From: Paenibacillus jilunlii
GTDB lineage: Bacteria > Bacillota > Bacilli > Paenibacillales > Paenibacillaceae
DNA: 64,000 bases
Direction of reading: 5' to 3'
Assembly: GCF_900102965.1 (NCBI RefSeq)
Contig: NZ_FNGM01000006.1
Location: 62,001 to 126,000 of the forward strand
Of this stretch, positions 47,533 to 54,921 are shown piece after piece (positions within the stretch are counted from its first letter, which is position 1; every line of letters starts with the position of its first letter). A program made the position numbers and the translations under genes. Below the pieces are notes generated by a model. It saw only the letters and a program-made list of their open reading frames with translations, had not been told where the DNA came from and searched no databases.

Positions 47533-47826
47533 TTACAGCGGCAGCATATCGCGTTTCTTGGCCTTCGCTTTGCAATCCTTGCATAAGCCTACAACCGTAC
47601 CATTATCCTGGGCATAGAAGATCAGCTTACCGTTTTTCTTCTTGCACGATGAGCAAGGCTGTTCGACCGCACTCTGCTTAGCCTTCCGGTGCCGTTCCAT
47701 AGAAATCACATTACTGGCGGTGCTGCGCTTCGGGTCCGAGGGCTGCCCTTTCCGGCTGCGGTAACCAAAATATACAATCACACCAACTAACAAGACCACT
47801 ACAATCGCCGCATACTGCATCTGCAT
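47533..47826 (-). CDS. Small membrane protein with CxxC zinc-binding motif
   Basis: A 97-residue protein with one N-terminal membrane helix (about residues 4-22) and a cytoplasmic domain with CSSCKKKNG and CKDCKAKAKKR, two CxxC pairs that could bind zinc. I do not recognise the family. The second ATG (47824-47826) is 6 bases from GAGGAG and was chosen. It lies upstream of the rplS promoter. Confidence 0.65.
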   Translation of the reverse strand: MQMQYAAIVVVLLVGVIVYFGYRSRKGQPSDPKRSTASNVISMERHRKAKQSAVEQPCSSCKKKNGKLIFYAQDNGTVVGLCKDCKAKAKKRDMLPL

Positions 47827-48039
47827 CATCCGCTCCTCTGACTGGTATCAGTCTAATAGTAAACAGACTTTCCTTCATTCAAAGTATATATTAGCCGCTG
47901 CTCCTGCTTTGCCGCTAACCATGGCTTCTTCTTCAAAACACCGGTTTCACCGTTTATTCTAGCATACCTCTTCATTGAAATGTAGCTGATTGCACCATCC
48001 TGGACTTTAGTCCAGTACAGCAACCCGCCTCCAGCCTGT

Positions 48040-48067
48040 TTGCCAATTTTTTCCCATAATATATAGT
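48040..48067 (+). promoter_or_regulatory. Promoter of the DUF4097-like lipoprotein gene
   Basis: TTGCCA (48040-48045), a 16-base spacer and TATAGT (48062-48067) lie 48 bases before the TTG start at 48115. Confidence 0.5.
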
Positions 48068-48114
48068 ATGGATAATACATAAGACTCATTCAAACCCTTG
48101 GGAGGATCTGAACA

Positions 48115-49062
48115 TTGAACAGAAATCATAATATAGCAAAACTTGCGGCCATCGCCGTACTCTCTATTGCCATGCTGTCCGGGTGCCGTGAGCTGCCGGG
48201 CAAGGAGGCTGCAGACAATCAGCTTGAACAGCGCTTAACCGGAAATTCTCAGCAGGAAACTGCAGAGACCTTCAAGCAAGGATTAAGTGAGGTTACTTCA
48301 AACGTAGAGCAGGCTGTTCAGAATACTGCAGCGAAGGTAGCCGATGAATTAAACTCTGACAGTATGAGCAAAGAGCTAGTAACTTCCCGGAAAGCCGATT
48401 CTTCTTCGGCAATCATTCTGGAGAACAGTGTCGGAGAAGTGAAAATCACCTCTGGCGGCAGTGATTCCATCACAGTAAAAGCAACGGTTGTCACACATCT
48501 CGGCCTCAATCAGGAGACTGAACGTAAAATCCTCGACAACGCAGAGGTTACGATCCAAGCAGACGGCGATGAGCTTAAGGTGTCCACCCATGCCAAAAAT
48601 GAACCCAAAAAAGATCTATGGGCCTGGGCACAGAAAAAGTATGGAGCCTCCAATTTTACGATCGATTATGAGATAGAGGTACCGGCTGCAATTGATGAAT
48701 ATGATATCAGCAACAATGTTGGAAAGATTCAGCTTCAGAGTCTGCAAGGCACCTTCCACATTGCCAGCGATGTTGGTGCAATTGTTATGGACAATACCCA
48801 GTTCAGCGGAAAATCAACAGTGGAATCGAATACGGGTAGCATCAAACTGGACATCCTCGGCATGGAAACTGGCAGCAGCCTCAAAGCACGCAGCGATATC
48901 GGCAAAGTTACGGCTGAGCTTGAGGGCAGCCTAAAATGCACCGTATCCGCCAAAACTGAGCTTGGCCATATCAAAGGAACCGGAGCCGGCAATACAGATA
49001 TTAATGGCGGTGGACCTCTAGTGTCATTATCCACACAAATCGGTTCGATTACAGTACAGTAG
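48115..49062 (+). CDS. Lipoprotein with DUF4097-like beta-repeat domain
   Basis: A 315-residue secreted lipoprotein: signal peptide with lipobox AMLSGC (Cys24), a helical Glu/Gln-rich spacer, then a repetitive beta-structure (VGEVKITSG, VGKIQLQS, VGAIVMDN, TGSIKLDIL, IGKVTAELEG, LGHIKGTG) typical of DUF4097-type beta-helix adhesin-like domains. TTG start with GGGAGG 9 bases upstream. Function unknown; possibly an envelope stress or sensing protein. Confidence 0.75.
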   Translation: MNRNHNIAKLAAIAVLSIAMLSGCRELPGKEAADNQLEQRLTGNSQQETAETFKQGLSEVTSNVEQAVQNTAAKVADELNSDSMSKELVTSRKADSSSAIILENSVGEVKITSGGSDSITVKATVVTHLGLNQETERKILDNAEVTIQADGDELKVSTHAKNEPKKDLWAWAQKKYGASNFTIDYEIEVPAAIDEYDISNNVGKIQLQSLQGTFHIASDVGAIVMDNTQFSGKSTVESNTGSIKLDILGMETGSSLKARSDIGKVTAELEGSLKCTVSAKTELGHIKGTGAGNTDINGGGPLVSLSTQIGSITVQ

Positions 49063-49100
49063 CAACCGGAATCTGAAAGAAGCTCCAGCTTATTGCAAAC

Positions 49101-49146
49101 GCACAAAAGCAGCCAGCCTCGGGTTGAGATTGGCTGTTTTTGTGCG
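49101..49146. terminator. Bidirectional terminator
   Basis: GCACAAAAGCAGCCA pairs with TGGCTGTTTTTGTGC over 15 positions with one mismatch, with T-runs in both directions. It serves the lipoprotein gene (+) and the small minus-strand gene at 49154-49405. Confidence 0.75.
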
Positions 49147-49153
49147 TCTGAAT

Positions 49154-49405
49154 TTAGATCAGCGCTATGGCGAGCAGAGTGAACAAGCTTAATGTCAGGA
49201 TCTCGCTCCCGTAGCCGTAGAATCCGCCGTAATAATTTCCGTAAGGATTAAATGCCGAAGTCTTCATTTTCCCGTTGCCTTTTGTTTTCAAATACACGTT
49301 GTTTCTGTCCACATCCACAATGATTCCTTCATGCCGTTTGCCGTCGGTAGTTAAGATCCGGACTTTTTTGTTCATACAATGCAGACAATTATAATAGGCT
49401 TCCAC
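49154..49405 (-). CDS. Small protein with Sm-like N-terminal strand region and hydrophobic tail
   Basis: An 83-residue protein beginning MEAYYNCLHCMNKKVRILTT. The segment KKVRILTTDGKRHEGIIVDVDRNNVYLKTK looks like the small beta-barrel of Sm-like proteins; a Tyr/Gly-rich stretch and a C-terminal hydrophobic segment follow. GTG 49403-49405 is 7 bases after GGGGAGGGG. The Sm-like reading is by eye only. Confidence 0.55.
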   Translation of the reverse strand: MEAYYNCLHCMNKKVRILTTDGKRHEGIIVDVDRNNVYLKTKGNGKMKTSAFNPYGNYYGGFYGYGSEILTLSLFTLLAIALI

Positions 49406-49633
49406 CTGAGAACCCCTCCCCATTCGTGATGGTGTATGGTATGCGGAGGGGGATAAGCCGGACACGGCGCTTGCCTTACCACAGAAAGCAATAAATAAAA
49501 TAGCTGTGAATCAAAGAACTTGTGAACATTGTGTATCAATTTAGATCAAAAAGGGTTATTATTAATATAATATTCATAATTAGAACGCTTACGCACTATA
49601 GACAATTTCAATTTCGCAAAGGAGGCAGCTCTC

Positions 49634-49831
49634 ATGAGTGCAGCAGGTAAAAGATTTATCAATGAAGGGGTTCTCCGTATCGCCTGGTTTATAATCTTCG
49701 CATCCCTTACCTATACTGTCCGCAATTACACATGGGTAGTGGTATTATTCTCGGCTGTAGCCCTTTATGCGCTCGGCTCAGGTATTGTAATGCTTGCCCG
49801 TGATCACCGCGAACAACGGGGCAGGGCTTAA
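49634..49831 (+). CDS. Small two-helix membrane protein
   Basis: A 65-residue protein with two predicted membrane helices (about residues 14-30 and 33-54) and a basic C-terminus. AAAGGAGG is 8 bases before the ATG and a terminator follows 26 bases after the stop, so it is a complete single-gene unit. Family not recognised. Confidence 0.7.
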   Translation: MSAAGKRFINEGVLRIAWFIIFASLTYTVRNYTWVVVLFSAVALYALGSGIVMLARDHREQRGRA

Positions 49832-49856
49832 CATCCTGAACTCCCATACCTTCCAT

Positions 49857-49898
49857 AACACTTCCTCTGGACCAATGGTTCTGAGGGAGTGTTTTTTT
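49857..49898 (+). terminator. Terminator of the small membrane protein gene
   Basis: AACACTTCC pairs with GGGAGTGTT (one G-U pair) and runs into TTTTTTT (49892-49898). Confidence 0.75.
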
Positions 49899-49930
49899 AT
49901 TGTAACCACAGGCAACGGTATGCTCATAAC

Positions 49931-49978
49931 AAAAAGAACCACTTCCCCTCCGGACACTTGCCGGGCCGAATGTGATTC
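49931..49978 (-). terminator. Terminator downstream of tRNA-Pro
   Basis: On the minus strand GAATCAC pairs with GTGGTTC (one G-U pair) across a GC-rich loop and is followed by TTTTTG, 23 bases after the tRNA. Confidence 0.55.
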
Positions 49979-50001
49979 TCTTTGACTTGATAACCGTATA
50001 A

Positions 50002-50075
50002 TCGGAGTAACAGGATTTGAACCTGCGACCTCACCCACCCCAAGGGTGCGCGCTACCAGGCTGCGCTATACCCCG
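50002..50075 (-). tRNA. tRNA-Pro(GGG)
   Basis: The minus strand folds as a complete cloverleaf: acceptor CGGGGTA/TACTCCG (one G-U), D arm with AGCCTGGTAGCGC, anticodon stem CACCC/GGGTG with loop TTGGGGT (anticodon GGG), and T arm GCAGGTTCAAATCCTGT. No CCA is encoded. It lies in the accessory segment between rplS and trmD. Confidence 0.93.
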
Positions 50076-50300
50076 GCACTTATGTATCACTTGCTCATTT
50101 TTCAATATACGCCCTGTGTTCAGGAATAGAACCGCTGCACAGGTGATATTTTTACCTTCATTTTATATATACCGCAGATTAGTATTAGATTCAAGTGAAA
50201 ATTATGCGAAGCAGATAGGTTGAAACAGAATAGCAAGAAAAATCAAACCTGCGATGAATAGGTACAGTATATTTATGCCAGAGAAAAGGAGGTGCCCAGG

Positions 50301-51179
50301 CTGTATTACGAAGTGATTCACAAAAGTATTGATTTTATAGAGCAGCATTTGGATGAAGAATTAAACTTGGACAGAATCGCGAGAGAAGCTGGCTTCTCCA
50401 AATTCCACTTCCATCGGATCTTTCAGAAATATGTGGGGAAAAGTCCGGCGGAATATATCCGCACCCGGAAATTAAGCTCAGCCGCCCGTCTGCTGCTCTA
50501 TTCCGAGGAACGGATTTTGGATATAGCTGTACATTACGGCTTTGAAAGCCAGGAGGCCTTTACCAGAGCATTTAAAAGGCTTTATGCCCTCCCCCCTGCT
50601 GAGTATAGGGCACAAATGAAACTATTAATTCAAGAAAGAGAGGAATTTACTATGTCCGAAATTAAAGGCTGGCTCATCACCGGAACAGCCCCCGGAAATT
50701 ACAAAGTATCACTAGATATGCAAATTTACCACGGAGGCAGAAACTCCGTATCTTTGGAGCGAACAGCCGTTGATTCGCCGGACGAAGCTGAATTCGGCAC
50801 CTTAATGCAGCAGTTTGACGCTAAAAATTATTTTGGGAAACGGATGCGGTTTGCAGGTTTTATACGTACTTGCGAGGTCAGCGGCTGGTGCGGTTTATGG
50901 ATGCGCATTGATGACAAGCTGCAGAATCTGCTCGGCTTTGACAATATGCAATACAGAAACATTAAAGGAACAAATGACTGGAATTATTACGCTTGTGTAC
51001 TGGATATCCCGGAGGAGGCGGCTTGCATCAATATCGGCATTCTCCTTACGGGAAGCGGTAAAGTATGGCTTGATGATTGTACCTTTGAAGCAGTAGGGAC
51101 GGACATTGCGGTTACCGACATCCGCACACGGACAGAAAACTTCCCGCTGGAGCCCCAGAATCTCAAGTTTGAAGCTTAA
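50301..51179 (+). CDS. AraC-family regulator with C-terminal ligand-type domain; probable CTG start
   Basis: The N-terminal about 105 residues are a two-part AraC/XylS helix-turn-helix (LNLDRIAREAGFSKFHFHRIFQKYVGKSPAEYIRTRKL and ILDIAVHYGFESQEAFTRAFKRLY); the remaining about 185 residues form a beta-rich domain that may bind a small molecule or sugar. AGGAGGTG at 50287-50294 is followed after 6 bases by CTG (50301). The only upstream in-frame candidate, GTG 50292, overlaps the ribosome binding site, so CTG initiation is likely. Confidence 0.8.
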   Translation: MYYEVIHKSIDFIEQHLDEELNLDRIAREAGFSKFHFHRIFQKYVGKSPAEYIRTRKLSSAARLLLYSEERILDIAVHYGFESQEAFTRAFKRLYALPPAEYRAQMKLLIQEREEFTMSEIKGWLITGTAPGNYKVSLDMQIYHGGRNSVSLERTAVDSPDEAEFGTLMQQFDAKNYFGKRMRFAGFIRTCEVSGWCGLWMRIDDKLQNLLGFDNMQYRNIKGTNDWNYYACVLDIPEEAACINIGILLTGSGKVWLDDCTFEAVGTDIAVTDIRTRTENFPLEPQNLKFEA

Positions 51180-51215
51180 TTTCATACACTGAACGAAGCT
51201 TTGGAGAGTGATCTA

Positions 51216-51791
51216 TTGTTTGTATTCATCGTAGAAATCATTAAAATAGCCATTCAATTTATCGCCGATTTATTATCCGGGGAGCTGCCGGGATACTTCT
51301 ACATCTGGTGTGGTGTGTTTCTCGTCTATGCGTTCATCTATGCCTGCCTGGAGATGCGGACAAGGCTGACTGCTGCAGAATTGGCAGAAAGCTTCTTCCT
51401 TGAGTGTGCTTCACATCTTGCAGGCTGGATCATCGGTATCCTGGCGGCACGGGTAACCGTATACCTCATAGAGGATGGAATTTCTCAACACCACAAGCTT
51501 GTTCTCTATAAAATAGGTTTGCTGCTGCTGATTTCGTATGATTTCACTGCGATCTTTTCGGGCCTTACGAACAAAGCTTTTGCCCGGCGAAATATTGCTG
51601 AAATATGCACCTTTATTGTTGGTATGGCTACGACATATTTATTATTTATGTTGTGCAGAGATTCCATTCTGCAAGGGCTCATCCTATCGCAGACATATGT
51701 CGTTACATTGTCCATGCTCAGCGGTATTTTTGCACTTTTATACAAAATTTCTTTGAGATCTGCTGAAGCGCCAAAAAACTCCCAACTCTAA
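51216..51791 (+). CDS. Multi-pass membrane protein of unknown function
   Basis: A 191-residue protein beginning MFVFIVEIIKIAIQFIADLL with about five predicted membrane helices. TTG 51216 lies 7 bases from GGAGAG; the TTG at 51201 touches the ribosome binding site. It follows the AraC-family gene by 36 bases on the same strand and is probably co-transcribed. Family not recognised. Confidence 0.65.
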   Translation: MFVFIVEIIKIAIQFIADLLSGELPGYFYIWCGVFLVYAFIYACLEMRTRLTAAELAESFFLECASHLAGWIIGILAARVTVYLIEDGISQHHKLVLYKIGLLLLISYDFTAIFSGLTNKAFARRNIAEICTFIVGMATTYLLFMLCRDSILQGLILSQTYVVTLSMLSGIFALLYKISLRSAEAPKNSQL

Positions 51792-51835
51792 AAAACTACT
51801 TTTTCTTAAAATTTATGGTTTTTTCGCTGAAGCTA

Positions 51836-51844
51836 TGCTATACT
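51836..51844 (+). promoter_or_regulatory. Extended -10 promoter of the small RNA candidate
   Basis: TGC followed by TATACT (51839-51844) is an extended -10 element; the -35 region is weak. It lies just before the structured, terminator-ended segment at 51850-52007. Confidence 0.5.
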
Positions 51845-51849
51845 CTTGG

Positions 51850-52007
51850 CACAAGGAAAGGAGGTGCGTTCACATCAATCATGACATGTTGAACGTATCC
51901 CTTACCCGGACCAACGGCTGAATTATTGGCCCTGGTGGCGCGGGATACGGATCAAATTTTTAAATAGCGCCTCGGGTAGAGAGACCGTCTTCGGACGGTC
52001 TTTTTTT
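51850..52007 (+). ncRNA. Structured small RNA or orphan attenuator candidate
   Basis: The segment has an extended -10 promoter in front, a ribosome-binding-site-like AAAGGAGGTG (51856-51865), a perfect 8-bp long-range helix CGTATCCC/GGGATACG (51894-51901 with 51942-51949) enclosing smaller helices, and a terminator AGACCGTC-TTCG-GACGGTCT plus T7 (51982-52007). Only very short frames occur in it. No + strand gene follows for 7 kb, so it looks like a free-standing RNA rather than a leader. The class is unknown to me. Confidence 0.5.
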
Positions 52008-52040
52008 CATTTCCCGTTTATCTAGGACTACCTAACAAAA

Positions 52041-52079
52041 AACCACTACGCCAGCTTCCGGGTAGCTGAGGCAGTGGTT
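52041..52079 (-). terminator. Terminator of the tiny-gene unit
   Basis: AACCACT/AGTGGTT with inner GCC/GGC and AGCT pairing forms a long hairpin; on the minus strand it runs into TTTTTTG. It can also work on the + strand (TTTTTCG). Confidence 0.75.
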
Positions 52080-52101
52080 TTTCGTTCATACTATATCGGT
52101 C

Positions 52102-52218
52102 TTATGATTTACGGTTGGTATAAAAATCAATAATATCATTTACAGTGCGGAGCGGCTCCGCTTCCTTGTGGACAGTGTCCACGTTTGGCTTGAGTTCTTC
52201 ACGCGTATTCGTAGTCAC
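52102..52218 (-). CDS. Tiny protein, 38 residues
   Basis: GTG ACT ACG ... opens a 38-codon frame encoding MTTNTREELKPNVDTVHKEA followed by a segment ending IIDFYTNRKS. AAAGGA lies upstream and an in-frame TGA blocks any longer start. The GTG overlaps the TAG of the preceding frame by one base (TAGTG), which suggests translational coupling, and a terminator follows 23 bases after the stop. Family not recognised; soluble and charged. Confidence 0.55.
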   Translation of the reverse strand: MTTNTREELKPNVDTVHKEAEPLRTVNDIIDFYTNRKS

Positions 52219-52355
52219 TATTGTTCATTCCTTTCGATAGTTGAAATAGCTGCATCTGGGCTGCATGTATTTTCCGGCACCTCTAATATATACCCCAGAA
52301 TCAGGATAGTAACGCACATCTGCTCGCATTTTTCACAATATTCTGCTTCTCTCAT
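52218..52355 (-). CDS. Tiny cysteine-rich protein, 45 residues
   Basis: The frame starts with ATG at 52353-52355, preceded by AAAGGAAC, and encodes MREAEYCEKCEQMCVTILIL and a further 25 residues with a fourth cysteine at residue 31. Cysteines at 7, 10 and 14 form a CxxCxxxC cluster. It overlaps the next tiny gene by one base and may be coupled to a 12-codon frame upstream (52352-52390, ATGA overlap). Family not recognised. Confidence 0.5.
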   Translation of the reverse strand: MREAEYCEKCEQMCVTILILGYILEVPENTCSPDAAISTIERNEQ

Positions 52356-52493
52356 GTTCCTTTCAGCATTCGCTTAGATTTTTTGTTCACTTTCTTCGCC
52401 CGATGAAATGGACGTATTCGCAAGAAAAAACGCCCCATCAACATAGTATACGTTAACAGGACGCTAAATATTCCATTTTATAGTAATTTTCCG

Positions 52494-53354
52494 CTAAATT
52501 TTATTGTTGCCTTGTTCTTTCAGGCGTTTGAGGGTTGCTTTATCCTTTGCCGTTAGTTCAACTGTCTCCAGCAGATCCGGCCGGCGCTCCAACGTCCGCT
52601 GCAGGGCCTGCTCCCGCCGCCACACTTCGATATTGGCGTGATGTCCGCTGAGCAGTATATCCGGCACCTTCCAGCCGCGGAATTCAGCCGGGCGGGTATA
52701 ATGCGGATACTCCAGCAGACCTGTGCTGAACGAATCCGTCACCGCAGAGGTCTCATTCCCCAACGCCCCGGGCTGCAGCCGCACAATCGAGTCAATTACC
52801 GTCAGCGCAGGCAGCTCGCCCCCGGTCAGGACGTAGTCCCCAATAGAGAGCTCATCGGTCACCAAATGTTCCCGGATCCGCTCATCATAACCTTCATAAT
52901 GGCCACAGATAAAAATCAGATGCTCTTCCTGTGCCAACTCCTCGGCAATCTGCTGATTATAGGTCCGGCCTTGCGGGCACATCAGAATGATGCGCGGCTT
53001 CGCCTGGGCGGTATTTTCCCCGTTAACAACAGCAGGTTCTCCATTACCATACGTGTTATGCTCATTATCCGCTTCACCGGCCTGTTCACCTTCCCATCCA
53101 GACAGCTCCAGCTTTCCGGAAGCGGCTAGCACATGCTCCACTGCGGCAAATATAGGGTCAGGCTTCAACACCATCCCCCCGCCGCCGCCATAAGGCGTAT
53201 CATCCACACTATTGTGCTTATTCCCCGAGAAGTCACGGAAGTTGACCGCGTTCAGCGAGACGATGCCTTTGTCACGGGCCTTGCCAAGAATACTAGTGCT
53301 GAATACACCCTCACACATTTCCGGAAAAAGCGTCAGCACATCAATCCGCATCAT
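52494..53354 (-). CDS. trmD: tRNA (guanine-37-N1)-methyltransferase TrmD, with insert
   Basis: TrmD methylates G37 of tRNA to keep the reading frame. The trefoil-knot SAM-binding region ([24 protein letters not shown]) and N-terminal [13 protein letters not shown] are clear. At 286 residues it is about 40 longer than usual: an acidic, Asn/Gly-rich insert occupies about residues 80-118, just before RIILMCPQG. The start overlaps the rimM stop (TGATG). Confidence 0.95.
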   Translation of the reverse strand: MMRIDVLTLFPEMCEGVFSTSILGKARDKGIVSLNAVNFRDFSGNKHNSVDDTPYGGGGGMVLKPDPIFAAVEHVLAASGKLELSGWEGEQAGEADNEHNTYGNGEPAVVNGENTAQAKPRIILMCPQGRTYNQQIAEELAQEEHLIFICGHYEGYDERIREHLVTDELSIGDYVLTGGELPALTVIDSIVRLQPGALGNETSAVTDSFSTGLLEYPHYTRPAEFRGWKVPDILLSGHHANIEVWRREQALQRTLERRPDLLETVELTAKDKATLKRLKEQGNNKI

Positions 53355-53875
53355 GGCAGCAGTCCTTCCATCAGATGCACCTTGATTTTTTTGGCCTGAA
53401 TATCTACGTCGAGCACAACGTCATTAATGACCGGAATCAGAATATCCTGACCTTTAGCCGGCTTTACCACCCACACATCATTGGCCCCGGGCTGGAGAAT
53501 TTCTTTTATGGTGCCCAGCGGCTGACTGTCATCCTCATCGGTATACACCTCGCAGCCAACGATCTGGTGGAAATAATATTCATTTTCCGGCAGCTCCACT
53601 AAATCGTCACTGGGGACCTTCAGGAGGCTTCCTTTATATTTCTCAATCTGATTGATGTTGGTATATCCCTTTAATCTGACGATATACATCCCTTTATGCT
53701 CGCGTGAGGATTCCACCGTCACTTCGAATTTCGGGCTTCCATCGGGGGGAACCACGAGCAGCTTTTTGCCCGGTGCAAAACGGACCTCCGGAAAATCGGT
53801 AGAGGACAATATTTTGATCTCCCCGCGGATTCCATGTGTATTGACCAGCCTGCCTACGTTCAGCTCTTCCGTCAT
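53351..53875 (-). CDS. rimM: 16S rRNA processing protein RimM
   Basis: RimM assists maturation of the 30S head. The 174-residue protein has the N-terminal RimM domain ([17 protein letters not shown]) and a C-terminal PRC-barrel ([21 protein letters not shown]). Start at ATG 53873-53875, 5 bases after AGGAGAGG. Confidence 0.95.
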   Translation of the reverse strand: MTEELNVGRLVNTHGIRGEIKILSSTDFPEVRFAPGKKLLVVPPDGSPKFEVTVESSREHKGMYIVRLKGYTNINQIEKYKGSLLKVPSDDLVELPENEYYFHQIVGCEVYTDEDDSQPLGTIKEILQPGANDVWVVKPAKGQDILIPVINDVVLDVDIQAKKIKVHLMEGLLP

Positions 53876-53985
53876 CTGATCCTCTCCTTCGTCTGTTCCT
53901 GTGCAGCGTAAACTTAGTTCTCTTATATATTTCAACAAAAAGGAGCCGGGATATACTATCCCTAGCCCCTCATTGAACGCATTCT

Positions 53986-54216
53986 TTAAGATAAGATATC
54001 CACGGTAACGCGTTTATCGCTCTTGACTGCTGCAGATGTGACCACGGTACGAAGCGCTTTGGCGATTCTGCCCTGTTTGCCTATGACCTTGCCGACATCA
54101 TCTGGATGTACCGACAGCTCATATACAATCAGGTGATCCTTCTCCACGGTCCGTACAGCCACATCCTCTGGATGATCCACTAAAGCCTTAGCAATAACTC
54201 CAACTAATTCTTCCAT
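53986..54216 (-). CDS. khpA: KH-domain RNA-binding protein KhpA (YlqC)
   Basis: A 76-residue single KH domain with the GxxG loop in KVIGKQGRIAKAL. KhpA proteins bind RNA, often with KhpB. Start at ATG 54214-54216 with GAGGG 6 bases upstream. It lies between rpsP and rimM, the usual place. Confidence 0.93.
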   Translation of the reverse strand: MEELVGVIAKALVDHPEDVAVRTVEKDHLIVYELSVHPDDVGKVIGKQGRIAKALRTVVTSAAVKSDKRVTVDILS

Positions 54217-54238
54217 AGAGGACCCTCGCAATCAGTCA

Positions 54239-54511
54239 TTATTTCTGTTGCTTCAGCTCATGGAACTTCTTCATCACGCCTGCTTTGGAAAGCAGATTGC
54301 GGACGGTGTCAGATGCCTGCGCACCTGTTTGAAGCCATTTAAGAGCTTTTTCCTCATCGATCTTAACTACTGCCGGTACTTCAATCGGATTATAATAACC
54401 GATTTCCTCGATAAAACGGCCGTCACGAGGGGACCGGGAATCGGAAACCACTACACGATAGAAAGGCGCTTTATGTGCACCCATTCTTTTCAGACGAATA
54501 CGTACTGCCAC
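54239..54511 (-). CDS. rpsP: 30S ribosomal protein S16
   Basis: A 90-residue S16 beginning [21 protein letters not shown]. The GTG at 54509-54511 has AAGGAGGTG 6 bases upstream; the longer frame from 54598 reads through an intergenic hairpin and is rejected. Confidence 0.96.
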   Translation of the reverse strand: MAVRIRLKRMGAHKAPFYRVVVSDSRSPRDGRFIEEIGYYNPIEVPAVVKIDEEKALKWLQTGAQASDTVRNLLSKAGVMKKFHELKQQK

Positions 54512-54539
54512 GAAATTCACCTCCTTAAAATAGTTTCGA

Positions 54540-54720
54540 TCCCTCCCAAACCCTCCCTTAGCCAAGGGAGGGCCCCAAGGGCTCTGCCCTCTGGACACCC
54601 GATTAAGTGCAACTGGCGTGGGCGTTCAGACTGGCGGGACCTGGGGTTATGGGAGTAAGGACCGCTTGCCGTCCCTACGGGACACGCTTAACTGCGGCGG
54701 TACCTTGGGACGGGGTAGAG
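54540..54720. repeat. Hairpin-rich GC block between ffh and rpsP
   Basis: This block holds a perfect 9-bp inverted repeat CCCTCCCTT/AAGGGAGGG (54551-54572), then GGGCTCTGCCC-type pairing (54580-54590) and a second short hairpin GTCCC-TAC-GGGAC (54671-54683). No gene is supported. The composition differs from the AT-rich tandem repeat beside it and looks like a dispersed palindromic element. Confidence 0.55.
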
Positions 54721-54750
54721 ATTTAAAGATTAAAATCAAAAGAATAAGAT

Positions 54751-54921
54751 CAAAATCGTCTGATCATCTGATGTTGCACAATGTCTGATCTTTAAAAAGA
54801 CTTAGTTCAAAACCCTCTTGATCATCTGATGTTGCACTATGTCTGATCTTTAGAAGACTAAGTTCAAAACCGTCTGATCATCTGATGTTGTACTATGTCT
54901 GATCTTTAAAAAGACTAAGAT
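54751..54921. repeat. Three tandem copies of a 57-bp unit next to the ffh stop
   Basis: Units at 54751-54807, 54808-54864 and 54865-54921 are exactly 57 bases each and differ at only a few positions. The core is TGATCATCTGATGTTG...TGTCTGATCTTTA. The last unit ends on the stop codon of ffh. A degenerate partial unit precedes the first. Each unit includes the palindromes TGATCA and CATCAGATG (minus strand). Confidence 0.85.

Noticed and set aside
47853-48089. 78-codon frame on the minus strand between the zinc-motif gene and the lipoprotein gene
   Set aside because: It overlaps the likely promoter of the + strand lipoprotein gene, has no good ribosome binding site and no recognisable features. 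It remains possible but is not supported.
49778-50038. Minus-strand frame covering tRNA-Pro
   Set aside because: Its start is translation of the tRNA gene itself.
52168-52377. 69-codon + strand frame opposite the tiny genes
   Set aside because: No ribosome binding site; the minus-strand frames have better signals and coupled overlaps.
54751-54921. CRISPR array or coding repeat downstream of ffh
   Set aside because: Units are directly adjacent with no unique spacers, and stops occur in the reading frames.
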